Shown here piece by piece: positions 27,301 through 35,586 of a stretch of DNA of 47,698 bases (positions within the stretch are counted from its first letter, which is position 1; each line of letters begins with the position of its first letter). Source of the DNA: an uncultured Christensenella sp. GTDB lineage: Bacteria > Bacillota > Clostridia > Christensenellales > Borkfalkiaceae. Where the stretch lies: NCBI GenBank assembly GCA_949878495.1, contig CATLAR010000005.1:1-47698 (forward strand), given 5' to 3'. The position numbers and the translations under genes are program-made. A model generated the notes under the pieces. The model saw nothing but the letters and a program-made list of their open reading frames with translations. It was not told the origin of the DNA and made no database searches.

Positions 27301-27329
27301 TTGAAATTCCTTTTCCGCCGTGTTATAAT
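27301..27329 (+). promoter_or_regulatory. glpK sigma-A promoter, leaderless configuration
   Basis: TTGAAA-N17-TATAAT, then 6 nt (attttt) to ATG 27336. Confidence 0.75.
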
Positions 27330-27335
27330 ATTTTT

Positions 27336-28808
27336 ATGAAATACGTTTTGGCTCTTGATCAGGGCACGACGAGTACCCGCGCAATGGTGTTTGACAAGGC
27401 GGGAAATACCGTCGCTTCGGCTCAGCAGGAATTTAAGCAAATCTATCCTAAGGCGGGCAGGGTAGAGCATTCGCCGCAGGATATATTGGGGTCTGCGGTG
27501 GGAGTTATCTCCGAAGCGCTCGTACGCGCGGGCGTTTCCGCGCAGGAAATCGCCGCGATAGGCGTTACCAATCAGCGCGAAACTACGGTGGTCTGGGACA
27601 AGAAAACGGGGGCGCCCGTCTATAACGCTATCGTATGGCAATGCCGCCGAACCGCCGATTTTTGCAACAAACTCCGCCGCGACGGGTTTGCGGAAAAAAT
27701 CTACAACAAAACGGGTTTGGTGCCGGACGCGTATTTCTCGGCTACCAAAATAAAATGGATACTCGACAACGTGGACGGCGCGCGCGCACGCGCGGAGCGC
27801 GGCGAACTTGCTTTCGGCACGGTGGATACCTTTCTTTTGTGGCACCTTTCCAAGGGCAAAATTTTCGCCACCGACTACACCAACGCAAGCCGCACGATGC
27901 TGTTCAATATCCACACCCTTAAATGGGATAACGAGCTGCTGCGACTCTTCGATATTCCCTCGGCAATGCTGCCCGCGGTATATCCGTCGTCGCATTATTA
28001 CGGGACTACCGATTCGCGGCTCTTCGGATCGCCCGTGCCCGTCTGCGGCGTGGTCGGCGACCAGCAGGCGGCGCTCTTCGGTCAGCAATGCGTGCGCTCG
28101 GGCGACGTTAAAAATACTTACGGCACGGGCTGTTTCCTTTTGATGAACACGGGCGATAAGGCGGTTAAAAGCGGCAACGGGCTGGTTACAACGCTCGGCG
28201 CGACGGCGGGCAAAAAGCCCTGTTACGTGCTTGAAGGCTCGGTTTTCGTCGGCGGCGCGGTAGTGCAGTGGTTGCGCGACGAAATGCGCATAATCTCCTC
28301 CGCAGACGAAAGCGAAACGCTTGCAAAGCGCGTGCCCGACAGCGGCGGCGTGTACGTAGTGCCCGCGTTCACGGGGCTTGGCGCGCCCTATTGGAACGCC
28401 GAAGCGCGCGGGCTTATTACGGGTATTACGCGGGGGACATCGCGCGAGCATATTGTACGCGCGGCTCTCGAAGGCGTTGCTTACGAGGTGTGCGACCTCG
28501 TAAGCGCGATGGAAAAGGATTCGGGGATTAAAATTACCCGCCTTGCCGTCGACGGCGGGGCGAGCAAAAACGACTTTTTAATGCAGTTTCAGTCGGACGT
28601 GCTCGGCTGTACGTCTTGCCGCCCCAAGGTGTTTGAAACCACGGCGCTCGGCGCGGCGTATCTCGCGGGGCTTTGCGCGGGCTATTGGAGCGCCGCCGAG
28701 CTGAAAAATTCCGCGCCCGACAGGGTTTTCAAGCCGAAAATGTCGGAAGCCGAACGTCTGCGGCTTTTGGACGGCTGGCACGCCGCCGTGTCTCGCGCGC
28801 AAAGCTAA
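27336..28808 (+). CDS. glpK: Glycerol kinase
   Basis: '[20 protein letters not shown]', '[31 protein letters not shown]', '[13 protein letters not shown]'-type motif, '[12 protein letters not shown]'. Confidence 0.95.
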   Translation: MKYVLALDQGTTSTRAMVFDKAGNTVASAQQEFKQIYPKAGRVEHSPQDILGSAVGVISEALVRAGVSAQEIAAIGVTNQRETTVVWDKKTGAPVYNAIVWQCRRTADFCNKLRRDGFAEKIYNKTGLVPDAYFSATKIKWILDNVDGARARAERGELAFGTVDTFLLWHLSKGKIFATDYTNASRTMLFNIHTLKWDNELLRLFDIPSAMLPAVYPSSHYYGTTDSRLFGSPVPVCGVVGDQQAALFGQQCVRSGDVKNTYGTGCFLLMNTGDKAVKSGNGLVTTLGATAGKKPCYVLEGSVFVGGAVVQWLRDEMRIISSADESETLAKRVPDSGGVYVVPAFTGLGAPYWNAEARGLITGITRGTSREHIVRAALEGVAYEVCDLVSAMEKDSGIKITRLAVDGGASKNDFLMQFQSDVLGCTSCRPKVFETTALGAAYLAGLCAGYWSAAELKNSAPDRVFKPKMSEAERLRLLDGWHAAVSRAQS

Positions 28809-28811
28809 AAT

Positions 28812-28865
28812 TTGATACTATTTTAACAATTTACCCTTGACGGTTCGTCCTCGGGGGTGTATAAT
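28812..28865 (+). promoter_or_regulatory. glk-rex promoter with candidate Rex operator
   Basis: TTGATA-CTATTT-TAACAA (28812-28829) just upstream of TTGACG (28837)-N17-TATAAT (28860). Confidence 0.6.
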
Positions 28866-28894
28866 GTTAATTATATAATAATAAGGAGCGTATA

Positions 28895-29830
28895 ATGGCG
28901 TATTTTATGGGGCTTGACGTGGGCGGCACGTCGGTAAAGGGACTGATAATCGACGAAACGGGCAAAATCATTTGCGAGGATTCCACGCCTACGCTTATCG
29001 GCGAAGAGCTTGCCGACTGCATTATATCGCTTGCGGACACCCTCGTCAGGGCGAGCGGAAAAGTTTATTCGCAGATAGCGGGCGCGGGCGTTTGCTGTCC
29101 CGGCGTTATCAACCCCGACGACGGCTCGGTGGTGTTTGCGGGCAATCTCGAACTGCGCGATTATCCGCTAAGAGATATTCTCGTAAAAAAACTTAAAATT
29201 CCCGTAAAGGTCTGCAACGACGCCAACGGCGCGGCGCTCGGCGAAGCCAAGTTCGGTGCGGGCAAGGGCTATAACGACAGCGTTCTCGTCACGCTCGGCA
29301 CGGGCGTGGGCGGCGGTATTATCCTCGGCGGAAAGATTTTCGAGGGCAATAAGGGCGCGGGCGCGGAAGTCGGGCATATGGTAATCGAGCAGGGCGGCGC
29401 AAAATGCAGTTGCGGCAGGCGCGGCTGTTTCGAGGCGTATTGTTCGGCGCGCGCGCTTACCAACCGCACGAAGTGGGCGATGGAAGAGGACACGGGTTCG
29501 GATATGTGGAAAACGTACACGAACGATACCGCCGACGGGCGCACGCCGTTCGAATATATGGACAGCGACCGCACCGCGCGGCAGGTCGTGGATTGGTATT
29601 TGAAGTATCTTGCGTGCGGGCTGACTAATCTTGCGAATATATTCCGTCCCGAAATTATAATGATCGGCGGCGGAGTTGCGGCGCAGGGCACGCGGCTTAC
29701 CGCGCCTTTGCAGAAACTTTTCGACAAAGAGCTGTTCGGCGGCAGCGGTTACGCGCCCGTTAAAATCGAATGCGCTACGCTCGGCAACCGCGCGGGCGCG
29801 TACGGCGGGGCGGCGCTTTTAATGGAATAA
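28895..29830 (+). CDS. ROK-family glucokinase
   Basis: 'LDVGGTSVKGLIIDETG', 'GTGVGGGIILGGKIFEG', 'CSCGRRGCFEAYCSARAL' zinc motif. Confidence 0.92.
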   Translation: MAYFMGLDVGGTSVKGLIIDETGKIICEDSTPTLIGEELADCIISLADTLVRASGKVYSQIAGAGVCCPGVINPDDGSVVFAGNLELRDYPLRDILVKKLKIPVKVCNDANGAALGEAKFGAGKGYNDSVLVTLGTGVGGGIILGGKIFEGNKGAGAEVGHMVIEQGGAKCSCGRRGCFEAYCSARALTNRTKWAMEEDTGSDMWKTYTNDTADGRTPFEYMDSDRTARQVVDWYLKYLACGLTNLANIFRPEIIMIGGGVAAQGTRLTAPLQKLFDKELFGGSGYAPVKIECATLGNRAGAYGGAALLME

Positions 29831-29841
29831 GAGGTGAAAAT

Positions 29842-30447
29842 ATGAAAAGCGACATTCCCGTAATGAGTTTACAACGGTTGCCCGTGTATCTCAATTACCT
29901 TAAATCTTCGGGCGGCGACGGCGCTATATCTTCGGGCGCGATCGCGCGCGCCCTCGGTATGGGCGAAGTGCTGGTAAGAAAGGACCTTGCGTATACCTCC
30001 GCGCAGGGTAAAACCCGCGTGGGCTATCAGCGTGCGGAGCTTATCGCCGCGCTGGAAGAGTACCTCGGTTGCAACGACAGGAAAAACGCGGTGATTATCG
30101 GCGCGGGCGAACTCGGCAACGCGCTTTTAGCGTACGGCGGGTTCTCTAACTACGGTATAGAAATCGCGGCGGCGTTCGATATTTCGCCCGAAAAAATCGG
30201 CTCGGAAATTTGCGGCAAACCCGTTTACGATATACGCGAACTGCGCAAAGGCGTTGAAGAGCTTGACGCAAAGCTCGCCGTGCTCTGCGTGCCTTCGGAC
30301 GTGGCGCAGGCGGTCGCCGACGGGCTTATAAATTGCGGCGTGAAAAAAATTCTCAATTTCGCTCCCGTGTTGTTGCGCGCGCCCGACGGCGTGACTATAA
30401 GGAACATAGACGTTGCGGCCAACCTTGCAATTCTGATGAGTATGTAA
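29842..30447 (+). CDS. rex: Redox-sensing transcriptional repressor Rex
   Basis: 'VMSLQRLPVYLNYLKS', 'QVRKDLAY'-like 'LVRKDLAYTSAQGKTRVGY', 'VIIGAGELGNALLAY'; SD gaggtg. Confidence 0.93.
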   Translation: MKSDIPVMSLQRLPVYLNYLKSSGGDGAISSGAIARALGMGEVLVRKDLAYTSAQGKTRVGYQRAELIAALEEYLGCNDRKNAVIIGAGELGNALLAYGGFSNYGIEIAAAFDISPEKIGSEICGKPVYDIRELRKGVEELDAKLAVLCVPSDVAQAVADGLINCGVKKILNFAPVLLRAPDGVTIRNIDVAANLAILMSM

Positions 30448-30461
30448 TTTATTCAAGCTAA

Positions 30462-30494
30462 ACGGCGGACCTTTGCGGTCCGCCGTTTTTTTAA
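30462..30494 (+). terminator. Rho-independent terminator
   Basis: acggcggacc-tttgc-ggtccgccgttttttt. Confidence 0.85.
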
Positions 30495-30548
30495 TGCCGC
30501 GGCGGCGGGGCGGTTATTAACATAACTTTGCGTTGGTGCGAATATATA

Positions 30549-32135
30549 ATGAATATGTCGGAGCGTTTTAAAAGCAAAAGCGGTTTCATTTTCGCATCTA
30601 TAGGCGCGGCGGTCGGGCTTGGCAACGCGTTAAGGTTTCCCGGGCTGTGCGCAAAGTACGGCGGCGGCAGTTTTCTTTTGGTGTATTTCGTCGCGCTCGT
30701 CGTGCTCGGTCTGCCCCTTTTGAACGCCGAAATCGCCCTCGGCAGAGCTTTCAAAGGCGGCGCACCCGTCTGCCTTGCGGGGCTTTCGCGGCGCAAACGC
30801 GCGGGTGCGTGCGCGGGCTGGGCTTCGGCGGTAAATTCCGTGCTCACCGCCGTAATCTACGCGGGGCTTGCGGGCTGGATAATCTGTACCGCCGTCACGG
30901 TCGTGCCCCTTTGCGAGCGCGCGCCCGAGCTTTCCCGCAACGAAATTTCCGACTACTTTTTCGACGGCGTACTTTCCGCCCGCCCCGACGGGGTAATAGA
31001 CGGGCTGTCCCTGCCCGTGCTCGGCTGTATTGCGGCGGCGTGGGCGGCGATGTTTTTCTGTCTGCGCGGCGGGGCGGGAACGCTCGCCAAAGCCGCAAGG
31101 TTCACGGTTATAATCCCCGTCGTTTTGCTCGCGCTTATGGCGGGTCGCGGGCTTATTTACGAAAACTCGGGGCAGGCGCTTTCCGCGCTGTTTATACCCG
31201 ATTTGTCCGCGCTCAAAGCCCCCGATTTGTGGATAACCGCGCTCGGTCAGGTGTTCTTTTCGCTGTCGGTGGCGGTGGGCGTAATGCCCGTATACGGCTC
31301 GTATCTGCCCGCGCGGACGAATATTTTTACCTGCTCGCTGGTAATCGTCGCGGCGGATTTTCTCGTGTCCGTGCTCGCTTCGGCGGCGCTGTTTACAACG
31401 CTCTACGGCTGCGGAATAGAGGATAAAATAGGCGAATCGGGCATTATAACGGCGTTTGCCGTATATCCCGTGGCGATAACCCGACTTTTCGGCGACAACG
31501 CCGCGCTTAACGCCGTCGCGGGCGCGCTCTTCTATTCGTCGTTGGCGATGATGTCCGTGCAGTCCGCGGTGTCTATGCTCGAAGCGTTTTTGTCCCCTTA
31601 TGCCGAAGAAACGGGCAAAAACAAAAAAACGCTCGCTTTGAAAGCGTGCGTTATAGGCGGCGTATGCTCGGTAATTTTCGCAACTACCGCCGCGCCGCTC
31701 GCCGTGGAAATTTCCGATAAATTCGTCAATTTCTACAACGTGCTCGCGCTGTGCCTTATCGAAAGTCTGCTCATAGCGCGGTCGGGCAAAACCGCAGATA
31801 TTTGCGACGAAGTAAATAAGTTTGCCCCGCTGTTGCGGGGCAAACGCGTGGCGGTTTCTTTAAAACCTTTCGTTTTCTCGGTAAAATTCCTCGCGCCGTC
31901 AACTCTCGTTGCGTTCTGCGCGGCTCAGGCGGTGACGCTCGTCGCTTCTCCGCCGACCTACCCGCAAATGCACGCGCTCGTTTTCGGCGCGGCGCTTTCG
32001 CTCGCGGTCGCGGTCTGCGCGGTTGCGCTCGGTTTGCGCGGCAACAATCGTTACTCTCATTCGTCCGCTTGCGCGTCCGCCTGTCTCGGCAACGGTGAGG
32101 AACGCCGTTGCCTCGGTCACCGTTCGCGCGAATAA
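30549..32135 (+). CDS. Neurotransmitter:sodium symporter (NSS/SNF) family transporter
   Basis: 'FIFASIGAAVGLGNALRFPGLCAKYGGGSFLLVYFVALVVLGLPLLNAEIALGR'; C-terminal tail 'SHSSACASACLGNGEERRC' looks non-native. Confidence 0.88.
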   Translation: MNMSERFKSKSGFIFASIGAAVGLGNALRFPGLCAKYGGGSFLLVYFVALVVLGLPLLNAEIALGRAFKGGAPVCLAGLSRRKRAGACAGWASAVNSVLTAVIYAGLAGWIICTAVTVVPLCERAPELSRNEISDYFFDGVLSARPDGVIDGLSLPVLGCIAAAWAAMFFCLRGGAGTLAKAARFTVIIPVVLLALMAGRGLIYENSGQALSALFIPDLSALKAPDLWITALGQVFFSLSVAVGVMPVYGSYLPARTNIFTCSLVIVAADFLVSVLASAALFTTLYGCGIEDKIGESGIITAFAVYPVAITRLFGDNAALNAVAGALFYSSLAMMSVQSAVSMLEAFLSPYAEETGKNKKTLALKACVIGGVCSVIFATTAAPLAVEISDKFVNFYNVLALCLIESLLIARSGKTADICDEVNKFAPLLRGKRVAVSLKPFVFSVKFLAPSTLVAFCAAQAVTLVASPPTYPQMHALVFGAALSLAVAVCAVALGLRGNNRYSHSSACASACLGNGEERRCLGHRSRE

Positions 32136-32152
32136 TGCGCTCACTCATCTCG

Positions 32153-32196
32153 CTTTGATGCGACAGCGCACTGTGCTGTCGCAAAGAAATCAAAGC
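32153..32196. repeat. Nested inverted repeat/hairpin
   Basis: ctttgat-gcgacagc...gctgtcgc...atcaaag. Confidence 0.55.
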
Positions 32197-32255
32197 TCGT
32201 CCCCAAGGGTGAAGGCAAGGGGGTATGATATTTGCGCGGCAAATCGTTGAGATTT

Positions 32256-33431
32256 TTACTCGGCTTTTTTTTGTGGAGAAGTTGTCCCGACAAGGACTGA
32301 TGCGGTGCGGGTCGCGGACCCGAAGTCGTTTATTTCGTCTTTGAACATTCTCTCCGCGCTCAAAATGGAGTTCTCAAGGCTGTACTGTTTTGCCGATTCT
32401 GCGTAAATCGCGCCCATTTTCAGACGTTCTTCGTCGTTTTCGTACCAATAATCGATTTTTTCGGCGAGCGACTGCGCGTTGTCGTTCTCGAAAAGCGAGC
32501 GTTCGTCCAAAGCGAACTGCGGCGTTGCCGACAGGCGGCTGTCGGCTATTACGGGTACAAGCCCGCAAGCAACGGCTTCAAGGCAGGCAATCGCCTCGGT
32601 TTCGCATTTCGCGGCGTGTACGTAGAGGTCGCTGTGCTGTAATCTCTCTATAAGTTTATCCTTAGGCAGGAACGCAAACTCGACGGCAACGCCGAGTTTT
32701 TTCGCGCTTTTTTCAAGGTTTTTCTTTTCGGGGCCGTTGCCCAGCAGTGTAAGGCGGATATCGTCTTTGTGTCGGCTCATCGCTACGGCTTTGATAAGCA
32801 CTTTCTGGTTCTTTTCGGGCGCGAGCCTTCCTACCATAACTACGTTGAATTTATCGTTCTTTACGCGCGTTACGGGCGGCACGAACGCCTTGTCGTAACC
32901 GTTTGAAATTACGTAAATTTCCGCCTTGTATCCATGGCGTTTGAGCTGGTTCGCAATGCATTTCGAGGGGCAGTGAATGCGGTTGAATCTCTTGTAAAAC
33001 TCGTTTCTGAACTTGGTGTAAATGATATTCGAAATGAATCTGCTGCTGCCCAGGTGCATATTGTACGAAAAGTTTTCGGGCTGGACGTGGAACGCGGCGG
33101 TGGTGGGAATGCCCATTTCGTCGGCGAGCTTTTTGCACTTGATCTCGAACTTGAACGGGAAAATGAAATGCACTATATCCGCGCCTTCGTAAGCCTTTGC
33201 AATCTTTTTCCTGTCGAATTTGGCGAATTTAATCTGGTTCTTCGCCGAAACTTCGCTTAAAACGGGAACGTATCTCTCGTTTACGCAACAGTCGTTTTCG
33301 CCGTCCGCCCCTATTGCGACTATGCGCACTTCGTGTCCGCGCACTTTGAGTCCGTCGGCAAATCTTATCGCCGTCATCACCGACCCGTTCGTTTTTAAAT
33401 CTATCAAATCGATAACTATAACTATTTTCAT
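32256..33431 (-). CDS. GT4-family glycosyltransferase
   Basis: 'NVVMVGRLAPEKNQKVLIKAVA', 'LTLLGNGPEKKNLEKSAKKLG', 'HAAKCETEAIACLEAVACGLVPVIAD'. Alternative start at 33467. Confidence 0.9.
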   Translation of the reverse strand: MKIVIVIDLIDLKTNGSVMTAIRFADGLKVRGHEVRIVAIGADGENDCCVNERYVPVLSEVSAKNQIKFAKFDRKKIAKAYEGADIVHFIFPFKFEIKCKKLADEMGIPTTAAFHVQPENFSYNMHLGSSRFISNIIYTKFRNEFYKRFNRIHCPSKCIANQLKRHGYKAEIYVISNGYDKAFVPPVTRVKNDKFNVVMVGRLAPEKNQKVLIKAVAMSRHKDDIRLTLLGNGPEKKNLEKSAKKLGVAVEFAFLPKDKLIERLQHSDLYVHAAKCETEAIACLEAVACGLVPVIADSRLSATPQFALDERSLFENDNAQSLAEKIDYWYENDEERLKMGAIYAESAKQYSLENSILSAERMFKDEINDFGSATRTASVLVGTTSPQKKAE

Positions 33432-33502
33432 AATATAATAATATTTAAATTGGTAATTTTTTATCATTTTAACAAGCTAATGTAAATTGAATATAAACTA
33501 TA

Positions 33503-33531
33503 TTGATTTTTTCGGCGATTTAGGCTATAAT
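33503..33531 (+). promoter_or_regulatory. Two-component system sigma-A promoter
   Basis: TTGATT-N17-TATAAT. Confidence 0.65.
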
Positions 33532-33572
33532 TTATCCATAAAGCCCTTACGGGCGTCTTAAAGGTGCGAATT

Positions 33573-34244
33573 ATGGCAAATATTATGATAGTTGAGGACG
33601 ACGCCAACATTCGTCTGTTGCTCGAAGCCCGCCTTAAATCGCGGCATTCGGTAACGGCGGCTTGCGGCGGGGAGCAGGCGCTGGATTTGTTTGAAAAGAT
33701 CGACGTGGACCTGCTTATCACCGATATAATGATGCCCGAGATGGACGGCTACGAACTCGTTCAGAAACTCCGCGCGCGCGGAATAACCGTGCCCGTGATA
33801 ATGCTGACGGCGAAAGACGCTATTTCGGACAAGGGCAGGGGCTTTGCCGTCGGCTGCGACGACTATATGACCAAGCCCGTCAATTTCGAGGAGCTGGGCT
33901 GGCGCATAGACGCGCTTTTGCGGCGCAGTAAAATCGCCAACGAAGGCAAAATTGTAATCGGCGACGTCGTTATCGACAGCGACTCGTTCACCGTTAACCG
34001 CGGCGGGCGTTCGGAAGAACTTACCACAAAAGAATTCAAACTGTTGTATCTGCTTTTGTCGTACCCCGAAAAAATCTTCACTAAAGAACAACTGCTCGAC
34101 AAAGTTTGGGGCTATTCCTCGGAGAGCGAGGAAACGACGGTGCGCACGCATATCAACAGACTGAGAAACAGGTTCGAGGACTGCGGCGAGTTCGAAATAG
34201 TCACCGTGCGCGGAATGGGTTATAAGGCGGTAATAAAAAAATGA
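33573..34244 (+). CDS. OmpR-family response regulator
   Basis: 'IMIVEDDANIRLLLEARL', 'DLLITDIMMPEMDGYEL', C-terminal winged helix 'TTVRTHINRLRNRFE'. Confidence 0.95.
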   Translation: MANIMIVEDDANIRLLLEARLKSRHSVTAACGGEQALDLFEKIDVDLLITDIMMPEMDGYELVQKLRARGITVPVIMLTAKDAISDKGRGFAVGCDDYMTKPVNFEELGWRIDALLRRSKIANEGKIVIGDVVIDSDSFTVNRGGRSEELTTKEFKLLYLLLSYPEKIFTKEQLLDKVWGYSSESEETTVRTHINRLRNRFEDCGEFEIVTVRGMGYKAVIKK

Positions 34245-35260
34245 AAAACAAAAAAAAGTCGAGCGCCGCGCTTTTCGGGTTCGCGCTCGTCGTGTTCACT
34301 TTGCTTCTGCTTGTATCCGAAATCGCGGTCGCAGTCATAAACAGCGTGCTTGCGGACTCCGACCTCGGCGCGTATTCGACTACGCTCGTAATTCTGCCCG
34401 TATTTTCGCTTGCGGTGACGGGCTTCGTGGTGTATCTGTATTATCTCGTCAACGTTAAATCTCGCACGCTCGTTGAAAGCCTTGAAAGGGTTGCGCACGG
34501 CGACTATACCACGCGCATAGAGATAAAAAAGGGCGACTCTTTCGCCAACGTTTACGAAAATTTCAATAAAATGACGCGCGAACTGACCTCGGTCAAGACG
34601 TTGAGGGAAGGGTTTATTCACGATTTATCGCACGAGATAAAAACGCCGCTTTGCTCGATACAGGGCTTTGCGAGTCTGCTTCTCGAGGGCGGCGCGACCG
34701 AGGAAGAGAGCCGCAGATATCTGACCATAATAGCCAATGAGGCCGAAAGGCTGAGAAACTATGCGGAGGGCGTGCTCGCGCTGTCAAAGCTCGAGCATCA
34801 GGAAGTCGCGGGCGAAAGCAAGGACGTGCGGCTGGATATGCAACTGCGCGAATGCGTGGTTACGATGCAACGCAGTTGGGAGGGCAAGGGCATAGAAGTC
34901 GCGCTCGACCTCGAACCCGTGACGGCCAAAACGGACGGGGAAATGCTGCGGCACGTGTGGACGAACTTACTTGAAAACGCAATCAAATTCACGCCTGAAA
35001 ATGGCAAAATCGCCGTAGGCTTAAAGCGTGCTAACGGGTTTGCCGAAGTAACCGTGCGCGACAGCGGCGCAGGCGTGCCCGAGGGCGAAACGGATAAGAT
35101 TTTCGAAAAGTACTACCGCGCGGGCAACGCGGCAAAAACTCGCGGAAGCGGGTTGGGGCTTGCGGTGTGTAAACGCATTTGCGTGCTTTTAAACGGCGAA
35201 ATCACCTGCACAAGCAAACTTGGCGAAGGCTCGGAATTTAAAGTAAAACTGAACGTTTAA
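34241..35260 (+). CDS. Sensor histidine kinase (HAMP, HisKA, HATPase)
   Basis: 'FIHDLSHEIKTPLCSIQGFASLL', 'LLENAIKFTPENGKIAV', 'GSGLGLAVCKRI'. Confidence 0.95.
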   Translation: MKNKKKSSAALFGFALVVFTLLLLVSEIAVAVINSVLADSDLGAYSTTLVILPVFSLAVTGFVVYLYYLVNVKSRTLVESLERVAHGDYTTRIEIKKGDSFANVYENFNKMTRELTSVKTLREGFIHDLSHEIKTPLCSIQGFASLLLEGGATEEESRRYLTIIANEAERLRNYAEGVLALSKLEHQEVAGESKDVRLDMQLRECVVTMQRSWEGKGIEVALDLEPVTAKTDGEMLRHVWTNLLENAIKFTPENGKIAVGLKRANGFAEVTVRDSGAGVPEGETDKIFEKYYRAGNAAKTRGSGLGLAVCKRICVLLNGEITCTSKLGEGSEFKVKLNV

Positions 35261-35261
35261 A

Positions 35262-35305
35262 TAAAATATAAAGCGCGGGGCATTACGGTAATTCCCATAG
35301 GGAAT
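35262..35305 (+). repeat. Left imperfect inverted repeat of the rSAM/PRP cassette
   Basis: TAAAATATAAAGCGCGGGGCATTACGGTAATTCCCATAGGGAAT; related in inverted orientation to 41669-41711. Confidence 0.6.
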
Positions 35306-35334
35306 ATTAGGTAAGCCGCAGGCGAAAGAGAATT

Positions 35335-35357
35335 AGGCGTGGCGTGAAGCCACGCCT
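35335..35357 (+). terminator. Hairpin downstream of the histidine kinase (weak terminator)
   Basis: aggcgtggc-gtgaa-gccacgcct. Confidence 0.5.
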
Positions 35358-35459
35358 TTACTCTTGATAGGTTTCGTCGCGCTCGTTTTCCTTTTCTACG
35401 GGCGGAATATTATCTCTCTCATAGGAATCTCGGATAACTCCGGTAGCACTCATTGTCAT
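35358..35459 (-). CDS. Tentative 33-aa ORF (MTMSATGVIRDSYERDNIPPVEKENERDETYQE), possible remnant
   Basis: Complete ORF read on the minus strand; no good SD. Confidence 0.25.
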   Translation of the reverse strand: MTMSATGVIRDSYERDNIPPVEKENERDETYQE

Positions 35460-35526
35460 ACAAAACTGAACGACAATAAAAGCCTATCGCGTTGTTTGTT
35501 TTTGAGATCAAATAGGCGGTTTAAGG

Positions 35527-35555
35527 TTGACTTTTGAGGCGCCAGCTGATAAAAT
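35527..35555 (+). promoter_or_regulatory. Cassette promoter
   Basis: TTGACT (35527-35532)-N17-TAAAAT (35550-35555). Confidence 0.6.
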
Positions 35556-35586
35556 AATAAAGTATACTATTTAAAGGCGTAATTAA

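Noticed and set aside
27258-28451. Long minus-strand ORF upstream portion (part of 27102..28451)
   Set aside because: Antisense to glpK; only the last 51 codons lie outside glpK and are kept as a tentative small gene.
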